From assembly GCA_902785075.1 (NCBI GenBank), contig CACZXN010000006.1, forward strand, positions 1 to 64,000: DNA of 64,000 nt, given 5' to 3'. Below, piece after piece: positions 44,447 through 53,744 of this stretch. Under the pieces are notes generated by a model that saw only the letters and a program-made list of their open reading frames with translations, was not told the origin of the DNA and did not search any database. Each line of letters begins with the position of its first letter. Position 1 is the stretch's first letter. The DNA is from an uncultured Bacteroidales bacterium. GTDB lineage: Bacteria; Bacteroidota; Bacteroidia; Bacteroidales; Bacteroidaceae. A program made the position numbers and the translations under genes.

Positions 44447-45916
44447 ATGAAAGCGCTTAATAAAAGAACAGCACCTAAGAGTGTAGCACCTGAGAGAATT
44501 ATCCAGTTTGGTGAAGGTAACTTCCTTCGTTGTTTTGTCGATTGGATTATCTACAACATGAATCAGAAGACTGATTTCAACTCCAGCGTAGTGGTTGTAC
44601 AACCCATCGAGCGTGGTATGGTCGATTGGTTGAACGGTCAGGATTGTTTGTATCACGTCAATCTCCAAGGACGTTTGAATGGTGAGGTAGTCAATTCTCT
44701 CACCCGTATCGATTGCATCAGTCGTGCGTTGAATCCATATAGTCAGAATCAGGCATTCATGGCATTAGCCGACCAGCCTGAAATCCGTTTCGTCATCTCG
44801 AACACCACAGAAGCAGGCATCGCATTCGATGATAGTTGTAAACTCACAGATGCTCCTGCAAGTTCCTATCCAGGCAAGCTGACTCAGTTGCTCTATCGTC
44901 GCTATATGACCTTCAATGGAGCACCCGATAAGGGATTGATTATCATGCCTTGCGAACTCATCTTCCTCAACGGACACCATCTGAAAGAGTGTATCTTCAA
45001 ATACATAGAACTCTGGAAGGACGACTTCGGAGCCAACTACAAAGGGTTCAAGGACTGGTTCACGAATTACTGCTATGTATGTGCCACACTCGTCGATCGT
45101 ATCGTGCCAGGATTCCCACGTAAGGAAATCAAGCAGATACAGGAGAAAATCTGCTATGAAGACAATATGGTCGTACAGGGCGAGGCATTCCATCTTTGGG
45201 TGATCGAGAAACCGGAGAATATGGAGATTGACCAGCTGAAGGCCGAGTTCCCTGCAGAGAAGGCGGGACTCCATGTGCTGATAGCAGAGTCAGAGAAACC
45301 CTACCACGAACGTAAGGTCACCTTGCTCAATGGTCCGCATACCGTATTGAGTCCTGTAGCATTCCTCAGCGGCATCAATATCGTTCGTGATGCATGCAAC
45401 GATCCTATAGTCGGTAAGTATATCCATAAGGTACAGTTCGAGGAACTCATGCAGACACTCAATCTTCCAATGGACGAGTTGCAGAAGTTTGCGTCAGACG
45501 TGTTGGAGCGATTCAACAATCCATACGTCGATCATCAGGTGACCAGTATCATGCTCAACTCATTCCCCAAATACGAGACACGCGACCTGCCTGGACTCAA
45601 GGTTTATCTGGAGCGTAAGGGCGAACTGCCTCAAGGACTGGTGTTCGGACTGGCAGCCATCATCACCTATTATAAGGGTGGCAAACGTGCAGATGGGGCA
45701 GAGATCGTTCCGAACGATGCACCCGAAATCATGCAACTGCTCACCGACCTCTGGGCTACTGGCGATACACGCAAGGTGGCGGAGGGCGTGTTGGCTGCAG
45801 AGATGATTTGGCACGAAGACCTCAACTGCATTCCTGGACTCACCGATCTTGTGACGGCCGATTTGAATAAGATTCAGCAATTTGGAATGCTCGAAGCAGT
45901 CAAAACCATCCTTTAG
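44447..45916 (+). CDS. uxaB: Tagaturonate reductase (altronate oxidoreductase)
   Basis: UxaB reduces D-tagaturonate to D-altronate with NADH in galacturonate catabolism. The 489 residues have the NAD-binding front IIQFGEGNFLRCFVDW, the mannitol-dehydrogenase-like fold with VISNTTEAGI, and the catalytic-lobe text KVTLLNGPHTVLSP. It is followed 23 bp later by a PL10 pectate lyase, so the two form a small pectin unit. The kinase and altronate dehydratase steps are not in the window. Confidence 0.92.
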   Translation: MKALNKRTAPKSVAPERIIQFGEGNFLRCFVDWIIYNMNQKTDFNSSVVVVQPIERGMVDWLNGQDCLYHVNLQGRLNGEVVNSLTRIDCISRALNPYSQNQAFMALADQPEIRFVISNTTEAGIAFDDSCKLTDAPASSYPGKLTQLLYRRYMTFNGAPDKGLIIMPCELIFLNGHHLKECIFKYIELWKDDFGANYKGFKDWFTNYCYVCATLVDRIVPGFPRKEIKQIQEKICYEDNMVVQGEAFHLWVIEKPENMEIDQLKAEFPAEKAGLHVLIAESEKPYHERKVTLLNGPHTVLSPVAFLSGINIVRDACNDPIVGKYIHKVQFEELMQTLNLPMDELQKFASDVLERFNNPYVDHQVTSIMLNSFPKYETRDLPGLKVYLERKGELPQGLVFGLAAIITYYKGGKRADGAEIVPNDAPEIMQLLTDLWATGDTRKVAEGVLAAEMIWHEDLNCIPGLTDLVTADLNKIQQFGMLEAVKTIL

Positions 45917-45939
45917 ACGAAAACCCTTATTAACGAAAG

Positions 45940-47055
45940 ATGAGAAAATCAATAGTTCTTCTTCTTTTCGTGATATCCACGACAGTGTCGGCTCAAATCC
46001 CAGTCGACACCGTTCCTTTTGTTCCTATGTCTTGGAAACAAGCCATGCGACAGACGAAATACGAGTGGTTCATCACCAAGCAAGCCAGAGCGGTAGCAGA
46101 CAGCATCGTCAAATACCAGTTACCCACAGGCGGATGGGTGAAGAATCAAGACTGGGGACTCAATCCCGACAGCGTATACATCAGCGAGTGTATGGAGACC
46201 GGAATAGGCGGAACCATCGATAATGGAGCCACCTATCAGGAGATGGAGTTCTTGGCAAAGATGTACTACTACACCAATCTTATCGCGTATCGTGTGGCGT
46301 TTCTCAACGGACTTAACTATCTCTTGAGCATGCAGTACGAGAATGGAGGTTGGCCCCAGTTCTATCCGCCAAGAGGCAAAGATCACTACTCCAGTCACAT
46401 CACCTTTAACGACAATGCGATGGTCAATGTGATGAAGTTCCTCCTGAGTATCTCACGCAATGATGAACCGTACGATATGCTATGGTTGAAACCCGAACAA
46501 CGCGAAGCTTGTAAGCGAGCCTATGACAAAGGAGTAGAGTGCATTCTCGATTGTCAGATCATGGTTGATGGACAACCGACCGTATGGTGTCAGCAACACG
46601 ACGAAGTCACCCTCAAACCCGCACAGGCACGAGCATACGAACTGCCGTCCTTCTGTGCTGCAGGGGAGACCGTCACCATCGTCGAACTGCTGCTCTCCCT
46701 TCCCGATCCGTCCGAGCGAGTCATCATGGCTATCGATGGAGCTATCCGATGGTTGGAGAACCATAAGATAGAAGGGAAAGCCATCGAGCGATATACCAAT
46801 GCAGAGGGACAACCCGATTACCGAGTGGTCGATCGAGCGGGAGCACCACCCATGTGGGCACGATTCTACGACCTTGTTCATGGTGAACCTCTCTTCTGCG
46901 GGCGTGACGGAATTCCTCGTAAGCATGTTGAGGAAATCGAATACGAACGTCGTAACGGATATAGCTGGTTTGGAACACAGCCCCAACGACTCATCAATCT
47001 CTATAAAGATTGGTCTGCACGAGTGTTAGACCAGTATATCCTGTATGATGAGTAA
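45940..47055 (+). CDS. Pectate lyase family 10
   Basis: The 371-residue exported enzyme (signal peptide to about residue 19) has the (alpha/alpha) toroid of PL10: LPTGGWVKNQDW, IDNGATYQEMEFLA, NGGWPQFYPPR and the later ARAYELPSFCAAG, whose Arg region matches the catalytic site. It cleaves polygalacturonate by calcium-aided beta-elimination in the family. It follows uxaB and is ended by the hairpin at 47074. Confidence 0.88.
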   Translation: MRKSIVLLLFVISTTVSAQIPVDTVPFVPMSWKQAMRQTKYEWFITKQARAVADSIVKYQLPTGGWVKNQDWGLNPDSVYISECMETGIGGTIDNGATYQEMEFLAKMYYYTNLIAYRVAFLNGLNYLLSMQYENGGWPQFYPPRGKDHYSSHITFNDNAMVNVMKFLLSISRNDEPYDMLWLKPEQREACKRAYDKGVECILDCQIMVDGQPTVWCQQHDEVTLKPAQARAYELPSFCAAGETVTIVELLLSLPDPSERVIMAIDGAIRWLENHKIEGKAIERYTNAEGQPDYRVVDRAGAPPMWARFYDLVHGEPLFCGRDGIPRKHVEEIEYERRNGYSWFGTQPQRLINLYKDWSARVLDQYILYDE

Positions 47056-47073
47056 ATAAACTGCATAAAAAAT

Positions 47074-47104
47074 AAAAGACGGAACGCTTGCGTCCCGTCT
47101 TTTT
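47074..47104. terminator. Terminator between PL10 and rubrerythrin genes
   Basis: AAAAGACGG-A-ACG pairs with CGT-C-CCGTCTTTT with one mismatch. It lies between convergent genes and can work in both directions. Confidence 0.8.
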
Positions 47105-47128
47105 GTTTGATGACTTACTTCGTCTAAC

Positions 47129-47692
47129 TTACTTGAAGTATTTGTTGAAGAGCCCTTGGAATCCTGCACCGTGACGAGCTTCGTCTTTTGCCATTTCGTG
47201 CACTGTGTCGTGAATGGCATCGAGGTTGAGTTTCTTTGCCACCTTTGCAATTTCGAGTTTTGCTTCGCAAGCACCACCTTCAGCCTGCATACGCTTCTCA
47301 AGGTTGGTCTTGGTGTCCCAGCACAGTTCTCCGAGGAGTTCGCAGAACTTAGCAGCATGCTCTGCCTCTTCGAATGCATAGCGCTTGAATGCTTCTGCTA
47401 CATCGGGGTAGCCTTCGCGGTCGGCCTGACGGCTCATAGCCAGATACATACCAACTTCAGAGCACTCGCCTGCGAAGTGATCTTTCAATCCCTGAAGAAC
47501 AAACTTACCTTCTTCTGTGTCAGGAATAGCTTTTGCAACTCCTAACTCATGCTGACAAGCAAATTGTATTCCTTCAGTTTCAACCATCTCCTTGAACTTA
47601 CTTCCAGGAACTTTACATTGAGGACATCTCTCAGGTGGGGTATCACCTTCGTGTACATAGCCACAAACAGGGCAAATCCATTTTTTAGCCAT
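47129..47692 (-). CDS. Rubrerythrin (reverse type)
   Basis: The 187-residue protein has the rubredoxin domain at the N-terminus (C7-P-V-C10 and C23-P-Q-C26), followed by a ferritin-like four-helix diiron domain ([33 protein letters not shown]). This domain order is the reverse of classical rubrerythrin and is found in anaerobe peroxidases that reduce hydrogen peroxide. It should help this organism survive oxygen exposure, along with sodB. Confidence 0.9.
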   Translation of the reverse strand: MAKKWICPVCGYVHEGDTPPERCPQCKVPGSKFKEMVETEGIQFACQHELGVAKAIPDTEEGKFVLQGLKDHFAGECSEVGMYLAMSRQADREGYPDVAEAFKRYAFEEAEHAAKFCELLGELCWDTKTNLEKRMQAEGGACEAKLEIAKVAKKLNLDAIHDTVHEMAKDEARHGAGFQGLFNKYFK

Positions 47693-47745
47693 AATCGTTT
47701 TGTTTAATTGTTAGTAATCGATATCTAAACTCATTGTTTCGCTTG

Positions 47746-47753
47746 CAAAGATA
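47746..47753 (-). promoter_or_regulatory. Rubrerythrin promoter, -7 box TATCTTTG
   Basis: The minus strand reads CTATCTTTGCAAG 54 bp before the start at 47692. Confidence 0.65.
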
Positions 47754-47990
47754 GTAATTATTTATGAATCATGAATCATGAATTATGATTTTTTTTCAAA
47801 AAAAATTTTTATTTCGCTTTTCCTTCGTAGCGAGTTAATTTTGGTTCAGGGTTCACGGTTAAAGAAACTAAACGGTAAACTGTAAACTAATCTTTATCTT
47901 TTTTATAAAAAATACACCTATGAACAGCAAAAATACGATGTTTTTTCTTATTCTTTAACCATAAACTCATATTCTTTAGTCATTTTTTCT
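47754..47990 (+). repeat. AATCATG and GTAAACT repeat gap before PL11
   Basis: TGAATCATGAATCATGAATTATG (about 47764-47786) and AAACGGTAAACTGTAAACTAA (about 47870-47890) are heptamer-type repeats in the divergent gap between rubrerythrin and PL11. No gene is seen. Confidence 0.5.
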
Positions 47991-47998
47991 TACCTTTG
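47991..47998 (+). promoter_or_regulatory. PL11 promoter, -7 box TACCTTTG
   Basis: TACCTTTGCAAGG lies 38 bp before the ATG at 48037. Confidence 0.65.
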
Positions 47999-48036
47999 CA
48001 AGGTAAGGTGATTATTAATAATAAATAGACTAACTT

Positions 48037-50199
48037 ATGAAACAATTTTTTTTAATCCTGTTGGCTGTGATGCTGTGTAGCAGCGCCAGTGCTCAAAATA
48101 ATGAAAAGCTGAATCTCGCCCCTGTGGCAGTGAAAACCTCGCAGGGCATTCTCGTGTCATGGCGCTATCTGGAAGCTGATGGCTACGTCCAATTCTCGGT
48201 ATATCGCAACGGAACACTGCTAAAGAGCGGTATTAACAATGTTACTAATTACCTTGATGCCGAAGGTAAACCTGGCGACATCTACAAGGTGGAGAGCAGC
48301 AAGGGTAGCGAGGCTACCTGCACTGCCTGGGACAATATGTTTACGAAGATAAGCATTCCCCGTCCTGAAGCACGTCAGACCCTTGCGCCAGACGACCTTG
48401 GCAAGTATAGCACAGGCAACTATCGTCCGGACGACATCTCCGTGGGCGATGTTGACGGCGACGGCGACTACGAGCTCATCGTAAAGTGGTCCCCCGACAA
48501 TCAGCGCGACTATGATGAGGAAGGTCATGCCAGTGCCACGTATATCGACTGCTATGAGATGGATGGCACACAGAAGTGGCGTATTGACGTGGGTAACGGA
48601 GTGCGCTCAGGCAACCATACCACACCGTTCCTGGTCTACGACTTTGACAACGACGGCAAGGCAGAGGTAATCTTCAAAACTGCTCCTGACTCCAAGGATG
48701 GGTTGGACAACTATGTCACACAGGCTGGCAATTCCACCATTCAGGCTATTGCACCTACTACGGTACAGGTGAACAGCAATGGTCGCGTTACGGCAGGTGA
48801 AGAGTTCCTCACCGTCTTCAACGGCGAGACAGGTGCTGCCATGCAAACCATCTTCTACTCTCCAAGCCGCTCGATGGCCGACTTTCCAACCAGCGACACT
48901 TCATACAGTTCATCATGGGGTGATGATTCCCACAATTATGGTGAGTGCTATAATGCCGCCGTTGCATACCTCGATGGGCTTGATAACCCACCTTCTGCCA
49001 TCCTCCAGCGTGGCTACATGACTGCATGCTACCTATGGGCTGTTGACTGGGACGGCACGAACCTTAAGACCCGCTGGTTGCACAAGGGTACTACAATGAC
49101 GGCATGGTGTGTTGTCGATGCAGCAGGCACAGAACTTGCAAACCAAGACACCAACCCAGTCACATCGATGGGCAAGTCAAGCTACGGACAGGGTGTGCAC
49201 GGCATTTCTATTGGCGATGTTAATAAAGACGACAAGGACGACATCTGCATAGGTTCTGCCACTATCTCCTCTGACGGCAAACTGCTCTGCGCAACAGGTT
49301 TTGGCTCTGGTGATATCCTTCACCTTGCCGACCTCTGTCCAGACCGCCCAGGCCTCGAGGTGATGATGCCTCATGGGGAGAAATCGTCTTTTGGCGCCTA
49401 TGGCTGGGATGTGCATGATGCCACAACCGGTGAGGTACTGCATAGTGCTACCAGTTCAGGAGAAAACGGTCTCGGACTGGCGTGCGACTTCATTCCCGAC
49501 AAGCGTGGCGCAGAGTTCTGGTCTTCTGCCGACAACATGATTCGTTCATGTGTTGACGGCTCTGAATTATCCTCTTCAAAGCCTAACACCAACTACCGAA
49601 TCTATTGGACGGGTGACCCGTTCGATCAGACGTTCGATGGTGGATATGATGCAACAAACGGTTGTTCACCACGCATCCGCTTATGGGATACGGCAACCAA
49701 AGCCATTATTACGTTTCAAGAGTTTGCTGACTATGATAAGCCACAGACCTGCAACGCCACTAAGGCAACACCCTGTCTGCAGGCCGATTTGCTGGGCGAT
49801 TGGCGCGAGGAGATCATCATGATAAACTATGAGACCGATTGGAGTGTTCCTACCTGTGACCTCCTTATCTTCTCTACACCAGAGCCTACTGAGTATATGG
49901 TGCCTTGCCTCATGGAGGACCACATGTACCGCATGGCTGTCGCTTGTCAGAACTCTTCATACAACCATCCTCCACACCTGGGGTTCTATATGGCCGACTA
50001 TCTGGGCGTAGATGGTAGCACCTACTCTACACAGACAACCAACCACGCTCCTGAAATCACCACCGCAGTGAAGACTGTAAAGGACCAAACCCCAAGCACC
50101 AAGGGTCAAACCGCAAAGAAAATCATTAGCAACGGTAGATTCATCATCGTTAAGGACGGCAAGGAGTACAATGCTGTAGGTCTGGAACTAAATAATTAA
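48037..50199 (+). CDS. Rhamnogalacturonan lyase family 11
   Basis: The 720-residue exported enzyme has a signal peptide (to about residue 20), an N-terminal FN3-like domain, and the eight-bladed propeller of PL11 (YesW/YesX-like) with calcium-binding DVDGDGDYELIVKW, DFDNDGKAEVIFK and DVNKDDKDDICIG loops. It cleaves the rhamnogalacturonan I backbone. Codons are more G/C-ending than in neighbouring genes, which hints at transfer. The frame stays open after the TAA at 50197 and runs into the tail of a C11 peptidase, so the gene appears to have landed in an older one. Confidence 0.9.
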   Translation: MKQFFLILLAVMLCSSASAQNNEKLNLAPVAVKTSQGILVSWRYLEADGYVQFSVYRNGTLLKSGINNVTNYLDAEGKPGDIYKVESSKGSEATCTAWDNMFTKISIPRPEARQTLAPDDLGKYSTGNYRPDDISVGDVDGDGDYELIVKWSPDNQRDYDEEGHASATYIDCYEMDGTQKWRIDVGNGVRSGNHTTPFLVYDFDNDGKAEVIFKTAPDSKDGLDNYVTQAGNSTIQAIAPTTVQVNSNGRVTAGEEFLTVFNGETGAAMQTIFYSPSRSMADFPTSDTSYSSSWGDDSHNYGECYNAAVAYLDGLDNPPSAILQRGYMTACYLWAVDWDGTNLKTRWLHKGTTMTAWCVVDAAGTELANQDTNPVTSMGKSSYGQGVHGISIGDVNKDDKDDICIGSATISSDGKLLCATGFGSGDILHLADLCPDRPGLEVMMPHGEKSSFGAYGWDVHDATTGEVLHSATSSGENGLGLACDFIPDKRGAEFWSSADNMIRSCVDGSELSSSKPNTNYRIYWTGDPFDQTFDGGYDATNGCSPRIRLWDTATKAIITFQEFADYDKPQTCNATKATPCLQADLLGDWREEIIMINYETDWSVPTCDLLIFSTPEPTEYMVPCLMEDHMYRMAVACQNSSYNHPPHLGFYMADYLGVDGSTYSTQTTNHAPEITTAVKTVKDQTPSTKGQTAKKIISNGRFIIVKDGKEYNAVGLELNN

Positions 50200-50610
50200 G
50201 TTCTGAGTAAAGTTTCGCAGGGGAGTTACTTCGCAGGCGGATATCCCAACAAACCCGAATATCCGTCAGTGACAGGCATTGCTTTCTATGAATATCGATA
50301 CGATCCAGTGATGTACGACATGAGAGCCTTCATCAAGCAGCACACATCGGATGCCGATTTCCAGCAGTGGGACAAAGTCTATCAGCAGGCAGTGCCCTAC
50401 TACCGTATGTCCATGGCATGGAAGACCGTATACGATTCATTGATACAGGAATTCAAGGAATTCAATCAAGACAAGTCCGTCTATGGCTGCATGAGCATGT
50501 TTATTCCTCTCAATCTTCCATCCTACACCACAACTGGAGCGAAGTACAACCTGACTGCAAACAACTTTGAGTGGAACCGCCGCATGGACTGGAGCCGCTT
50601 TGGCTGGTAG
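50200..50610 (+). pseudogene. C-terminal remnant of a C11 peptidase
   Basis: Right after the PL11 stop, in the same frame, 136 open codons encode YPSVTGIAFYEYRYDP, VMYDMRAFIKQHTSD, KSVYGCMSMFIPL and a closing MDWSRFGW. They match in layout the C-terminal quarter of the C11 gene at 33895 (YDIQGIMMQ, GAVCMYLPL, TQWGKLF). The catalytic His and Cys regions are missing and no ribosome site or promoter is seen, so it is a 5'-deleted relic. A GTG at 50269 could allow 113 residues. Confidence 0.65.
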
Positions 50611-50667
50611 AATGTCATTACGATGGGGTTTCACCCTATCCTTTGTCCTGTCACCCCTACGGGGTTT

Positions 50668-50844
50668 CTAGGTTCCCGCTCGCCTCCCTCGCAGGGAGGG
50701 GCAAGGGGGGGGCTGCTTGGCTGCCTCCTCAATCACCTTGTCGGCAGAGAGGGTGTTGTAAAGATGTGCTGAGAGCACGAATGCGAGTTTCTCTACATTC
50801 TTTTCGAACGATACGTTCTGTTGTTTAGCTTTGATCTGAATCAT
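50668..50844 (-). pseudogene. N-terminal fragment of a small cytoplasmic protein (possibly HU-like)
   Basis: The minus strand has AAAGGAAC 7 bp before an ATG at 50844, so it once had a real start. The first 43 codons are gene-like (KQQNVSFEKNVEKLAF, LYNTLSADKVIEEAAK). Then the text becomes Pro/Arg-rich junk encoded by the GC-rich sequence 50670-50712 and ends at TAG. This reads as a gene cut off by a repeat. The helix pattern could be that of Bacteroidales HU-like DNA-binding proteins, but this is a guess. Confidence 0.4.
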
Positions 50845-51369
50845 AATTGTTGTTCCTTTAGATGAGTTGTTGTTAATAGATCGGTTAATTTTTGCCTCGT
50901 TTTTGCGAACTCAGGAGGATGCACGTGCGCTGCCCGGGATTGTGCATGTGTAGCCTCGAGGAGTGTGCAAATGCAGGCTCACTTGCCTGATTTTCTCTTA
51001 GGCGATAACAAATGTGGTGCAAGAGGGAATGCATACCGAACTTGTTCGAGTTTGCTGAGCCGAAGCCCACATTGCAGTACCATCTTGAATGGTGCTGCAA
51101 AGTTACGAAATTATATTAAAAATACATAGTATTTTATAATATATTTCGTAAAATTTCCAATCTTTGCCTTTCATATCTCCGAATTTGCTATGTGGAGGTA
51201 GCAAAAAAATGCTGTTAAAAATGTTAAATGTTAAACGGTTAAATGCAAAGCGAGAAATATGATGAATTTTATATATATAATAATATTATATATATAAAAT
51301 TTTAGTTTTTCCTTAGACTCTTTTTTTACACCACCTTCCGATTTCACGTTTAACATTTAACATTTTTAA
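50845..51369. other. Gene-free AT-rich stretch with nested inverted repeats
   Basis: There is no coding signal. 50890-51100 is moderately G+C-rich with TGTGCATG/TGCACGTGCG-like text, including GTGCAAATGCAGG. Beyond that the stretch is very A+T-rich. The nested repeat is listed separately. Confidence 0.5.
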
Positions 51370-51370
51370 C
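51214..51370. repeat. Nested inverted repeat: 24-bp arms around a 37-bp AT palindrome
   Basis: The 24 bases at 51214-51237 (starting GTTAAAAATGTT, ending TTAAACG) are exactly inverted at 51347-51370. Between them, 51265-51301 is a perfect palindrome with 18-bp arms around one base, made only of A and T. The outer arms consist of TTAAATG-type heptamers. The structure overlaps the start of the pseudogene at 51370. Confidence 0.8.
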
Positions 51371-51696
51371 AAGAGACATTTTGTGGCATCAGGGAATTGT
51401 TGCAACGTGCATTCAATGACGGATATGTGACAGAAACAGGAACGGGAATCGCAAAAATTCTGCCTCCTTCGAATCCTTTCCTACCAGAAAGCGGAGAGAA
51501 GAAACAAACCGTAATAGAGAAATTGAAAGCCTATCTGAATAAGTTTCTGTGAACATCGGAAGACACTTATCATGCTTCCGCAAAAGAAGTTGCCCAGTCC
51601 TCCAAGACTATATCATATATTGATGACAAAGCAGAAAAGGAATATCTGAATGCAGAGAAGAAGAGGAAGGGAACCATCCTGTCCCTTAGGGGGTAA
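51370..51696 (+). pseudogene. C-terminal gene remnant with an internal TGA
   Basis: One frame is open from 51370 to 51696 except for a TGA at 51550. The first part has GIRELLQRAFNDGY, TETGTGIAKILPPSNPF and a lysine-rich helix. After the TGA come TSEDTYHASAKEVAQSS and KAEKEYLNAEKKRKG. The continuous codon-like text on both sides suggests a CGA-to-TGA type nonsense change in a dead gene. I do not recognise the family. It has no start signal and begins at the inverted repeat. Confidence 0.45.
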
Positions 51697-51772
51697 ATTG
51701 TAAACCGTAATTGGTAAACTATCGGTTTTGGCTTTTTTTATGGATTTGTTTGGTGGAATGAAAAAATAGATG

Positions 51773-51780
51773 TAACTTTG
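51773..51780 (+). promoter_or_regulatory. holA promoter, -7 box TAACTTTG
   Basis: TAACTTTGCATCG lies 19 bp before the ATG at 51800. Confidence 0.7.
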
Positions 51781-51799
51781 CATCGTAAACTAAGCAATT

Positions 51800-52822
51800 A
51801 TGGCTAAATCAGTCGGACCAAGTTATCAGGAGATTATCAAAGGGGTGGAGCAGCGGCAGTTTGCTCCTGTCTATCTGTTGATGGGAGAGGAATCGTATTA
51901 CATCGATAAGATTTCAGATGCGATTGCTTCGACCGTATTGACCGAAGAGGAGCAGGGGTTCAATCAGATGGTTATCTATTGTACCCGCGATACGGATGTG
52001 ACAAATATCATCACTGCCGCCAAACGGTATCCGATGATGTCGGAATTCCAAGTCGTAATTGTTAAAGAGGCACAGAATTTGTTAAAAATCGACGAACTAT
52101 CGGATTATGTAACGAATCCATCACGTTCCACTATTTTGGTGATATGTCACAAAAACGGAAACGTCGATAAACGCAAAAAACTGGTGGCTGCTATCCAGAA
52201 AAATGGGGTGGTGTATGAAAGTCAGAAGTTGAAAGACAGTGCGTTGCCAGGCTTTATTGAGGGTTACCTGAAGCCAAAGGGAGTGACCATCGATACGAAT
52301 GCGAGCATGATGATGGCCGACCATATCGGAGCGGATCTGAACCGAATGGTTGGTGAGCTCGACAAACTGATTATTGCGCTGCCGAAAGGGGAGAGCAAGA
52401 TTACAGCTGACCTCGTGGAGGAGAATATCGGAATCAGTAAGGAGTTCAACAACTGGGAGCTGAGAAGTGCCATTATTCAGAAGGATATTTTCAAGGCTAA
52501 CAGAATCATCGCTTACTTCGAATCAAATCCAAAAGCGAATCCTCCGGTTGCAACAGTTGCAATCATTTTCAGTCTTTTTGCTTCAATGATGCAGGCTTAT
52601 TATGCTCCAGAAAAAACGGAGTATGGATTGATGCAACATTTGGGAATGGGGAGTTGGCAAGTGAAAGATTTGATGATTGCCATGAAGAATTATACGGCTC
52701 GCAAGACGATGGAGGTGATCGCAAAACTGAGGGAAACTGATACGAAATTGAAGGGTATTGAAAAGGGGAGTGCTTCGGATGGTGAGATTATGAAAGAGCT
52801 GATTTTCTTTATTTTGCACTGA
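51800..52822 (+). CDS. holA: DNA polymerase III subunit delta
   Basis: HolA opens the beta clamp within the clamp loader. The 340 residues have the delta pattern: APVYLLMGEESYYIDKI near the front, a P-loop-like fold without Walker A, SRSTILVICHKN, then LKDSALPGFIEGYLKPKG and the collar helices (NNWELRSAIIQKDIFKANRIIAYF). It stands alone, with its own promoter and terminator. Confidence 0.92.
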   Translation: MAKSVGPSYQEIIKGVEQRQFAPVYLLMGEESYYIDKISDAIASTVLTEEEQGFNQMVIYCTRDTDVTNIITAAKRYPMMSEFQVVIVKEAQNLLKIDELSDYVTNPSRSTILVICHKNGNVDKRKKLVAAIQKNGVVYESQKLKDSALPGFIEGYLKPKGVTIDTNASMMMADHIGADLNRMVGELDKLIIALPKGESKITADLVEENIGISKEFNNWELRSAIIQKDIFKANRIIAYFESNPKANPPVATVAIIFSLFASMMQAYYAPEKTEYGLMQHLGMGSWQVKDLMIAMKNYTARKTMEVIAKLRETDTKLKGIEKGSASDGEIMKELIFFILH

Positions 52823-52912
52823 TTTTTGCCCTCATTCGTGAATGATTGAATGGGATTTTTGTACAGTGAATTTGGTCTAAAAAATGTAAATTCGAGATAA
52901 ATGATGGTTTCA

Positions 52913-52958
52913 AGCGCCAGTTTAAAGGGTAAAATCCTGATAAACTGGTGCTTTTTTT
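52913..52958 (+). terminator. holA terminator
   Basis: AGCGCCAGTTTA pairs with TAAACTGGTGCT (one G-T pair) around a 14-base loop, followed by seven T. It is about 90 bp after the stop codon. Confidence 0.78.
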
Positions 52959-53744
52959 GCAGAAATAGGGGGTAGTGAAATTTTTTAGGCGAAAAATGGC
53001 GTACAATAATTTTTATGATAATTTCTCTATCCTGCGTATCTGTAGTGGTGTTTTTGTTGCTTGAAAGAGTTCGTGTGGTTTGATTATTTACAATTCATCG
53101 CTCATTTCCCAAGAATAGAATCAAAAGTGACGAAATTCGAGAAACTATATATTTTCTTAAATTTCGAATAGTAATTTCTGTTTAATTATATTTCATGCTA
53201 TTTGTAAACAAATTGAGCAAATCATATACATCTTTTAATAATCAGTTTCGCGTTTCAATTTGTTTAATGAGAATAATATTTGTATTTTCTTTCAATAAAT
53301 CATTGTAAACACATTTCTATGCATAATGAATATTTGTTTTGTAAATTGCTGAAAATCAGCACAATATGCATGAATATATAAAGTGTAAATTCAATAAAAA
53401 TACAGATTTCGGAATATTTAGGCATATTTTTGTAAATATACCGATAGGATGGCGTCTTAATGGTTTGCTTTTCAGATAATTAGCCAAATTCTTTTATTGT
53501 GTAAATTAAAATCATTTCCGCTGATTGTTATACAGTTGTTATTTTTGACCTTTTGCACTTGAGTTATGCAATATAATAAAGGAAAATACAAAAAATACAT
53601 GAATTTTATAATTTTATTTTAAAAAAATTTGGTGGGTTCAAAAATTTTATCTACTTTTGTAAACGATTTCAGAAGTGAGATTTTGCTTCACTTTTTGTAA
53701 ATCAGATGTTGATATGTAAGAATTGATATATTTTTTGTGAGAAA
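52959..53744. other. AT-rich gap of about 790 bp before an HTH regulator
   Basis: Very A+T-rich, with many TTGTAAA and GTAAATT words and no frame that looks coding. The right end has a -7 box at 53652-53659 and an 85-base leader for the regulator gene. Its role, if any, is unknown. Confidence 0.5.
53652..53659 (+). promoter_or_regulatory. HTH-regulator promoter, -7 box TACTTTTG
   Basis: TACTTTTG fits TAnnTTTG and lies 85 bp before the ATG at 53745. Confidence 0.5.

Noticed and set aside
50571..50828. Plus-strand frame of 85 codons at the end of the C11 remnant
   Set aside because: It runs through GC-rich repeat text and covers the antisense of the better-supported fragment at 50668-50844.
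51550..51552. TGA recoded as an amino acid in the remnant frame
   Set aside because: No selenocysteine-type hairpin or matching family is visible, and the frame lacks a start; a dead gene is simpler.
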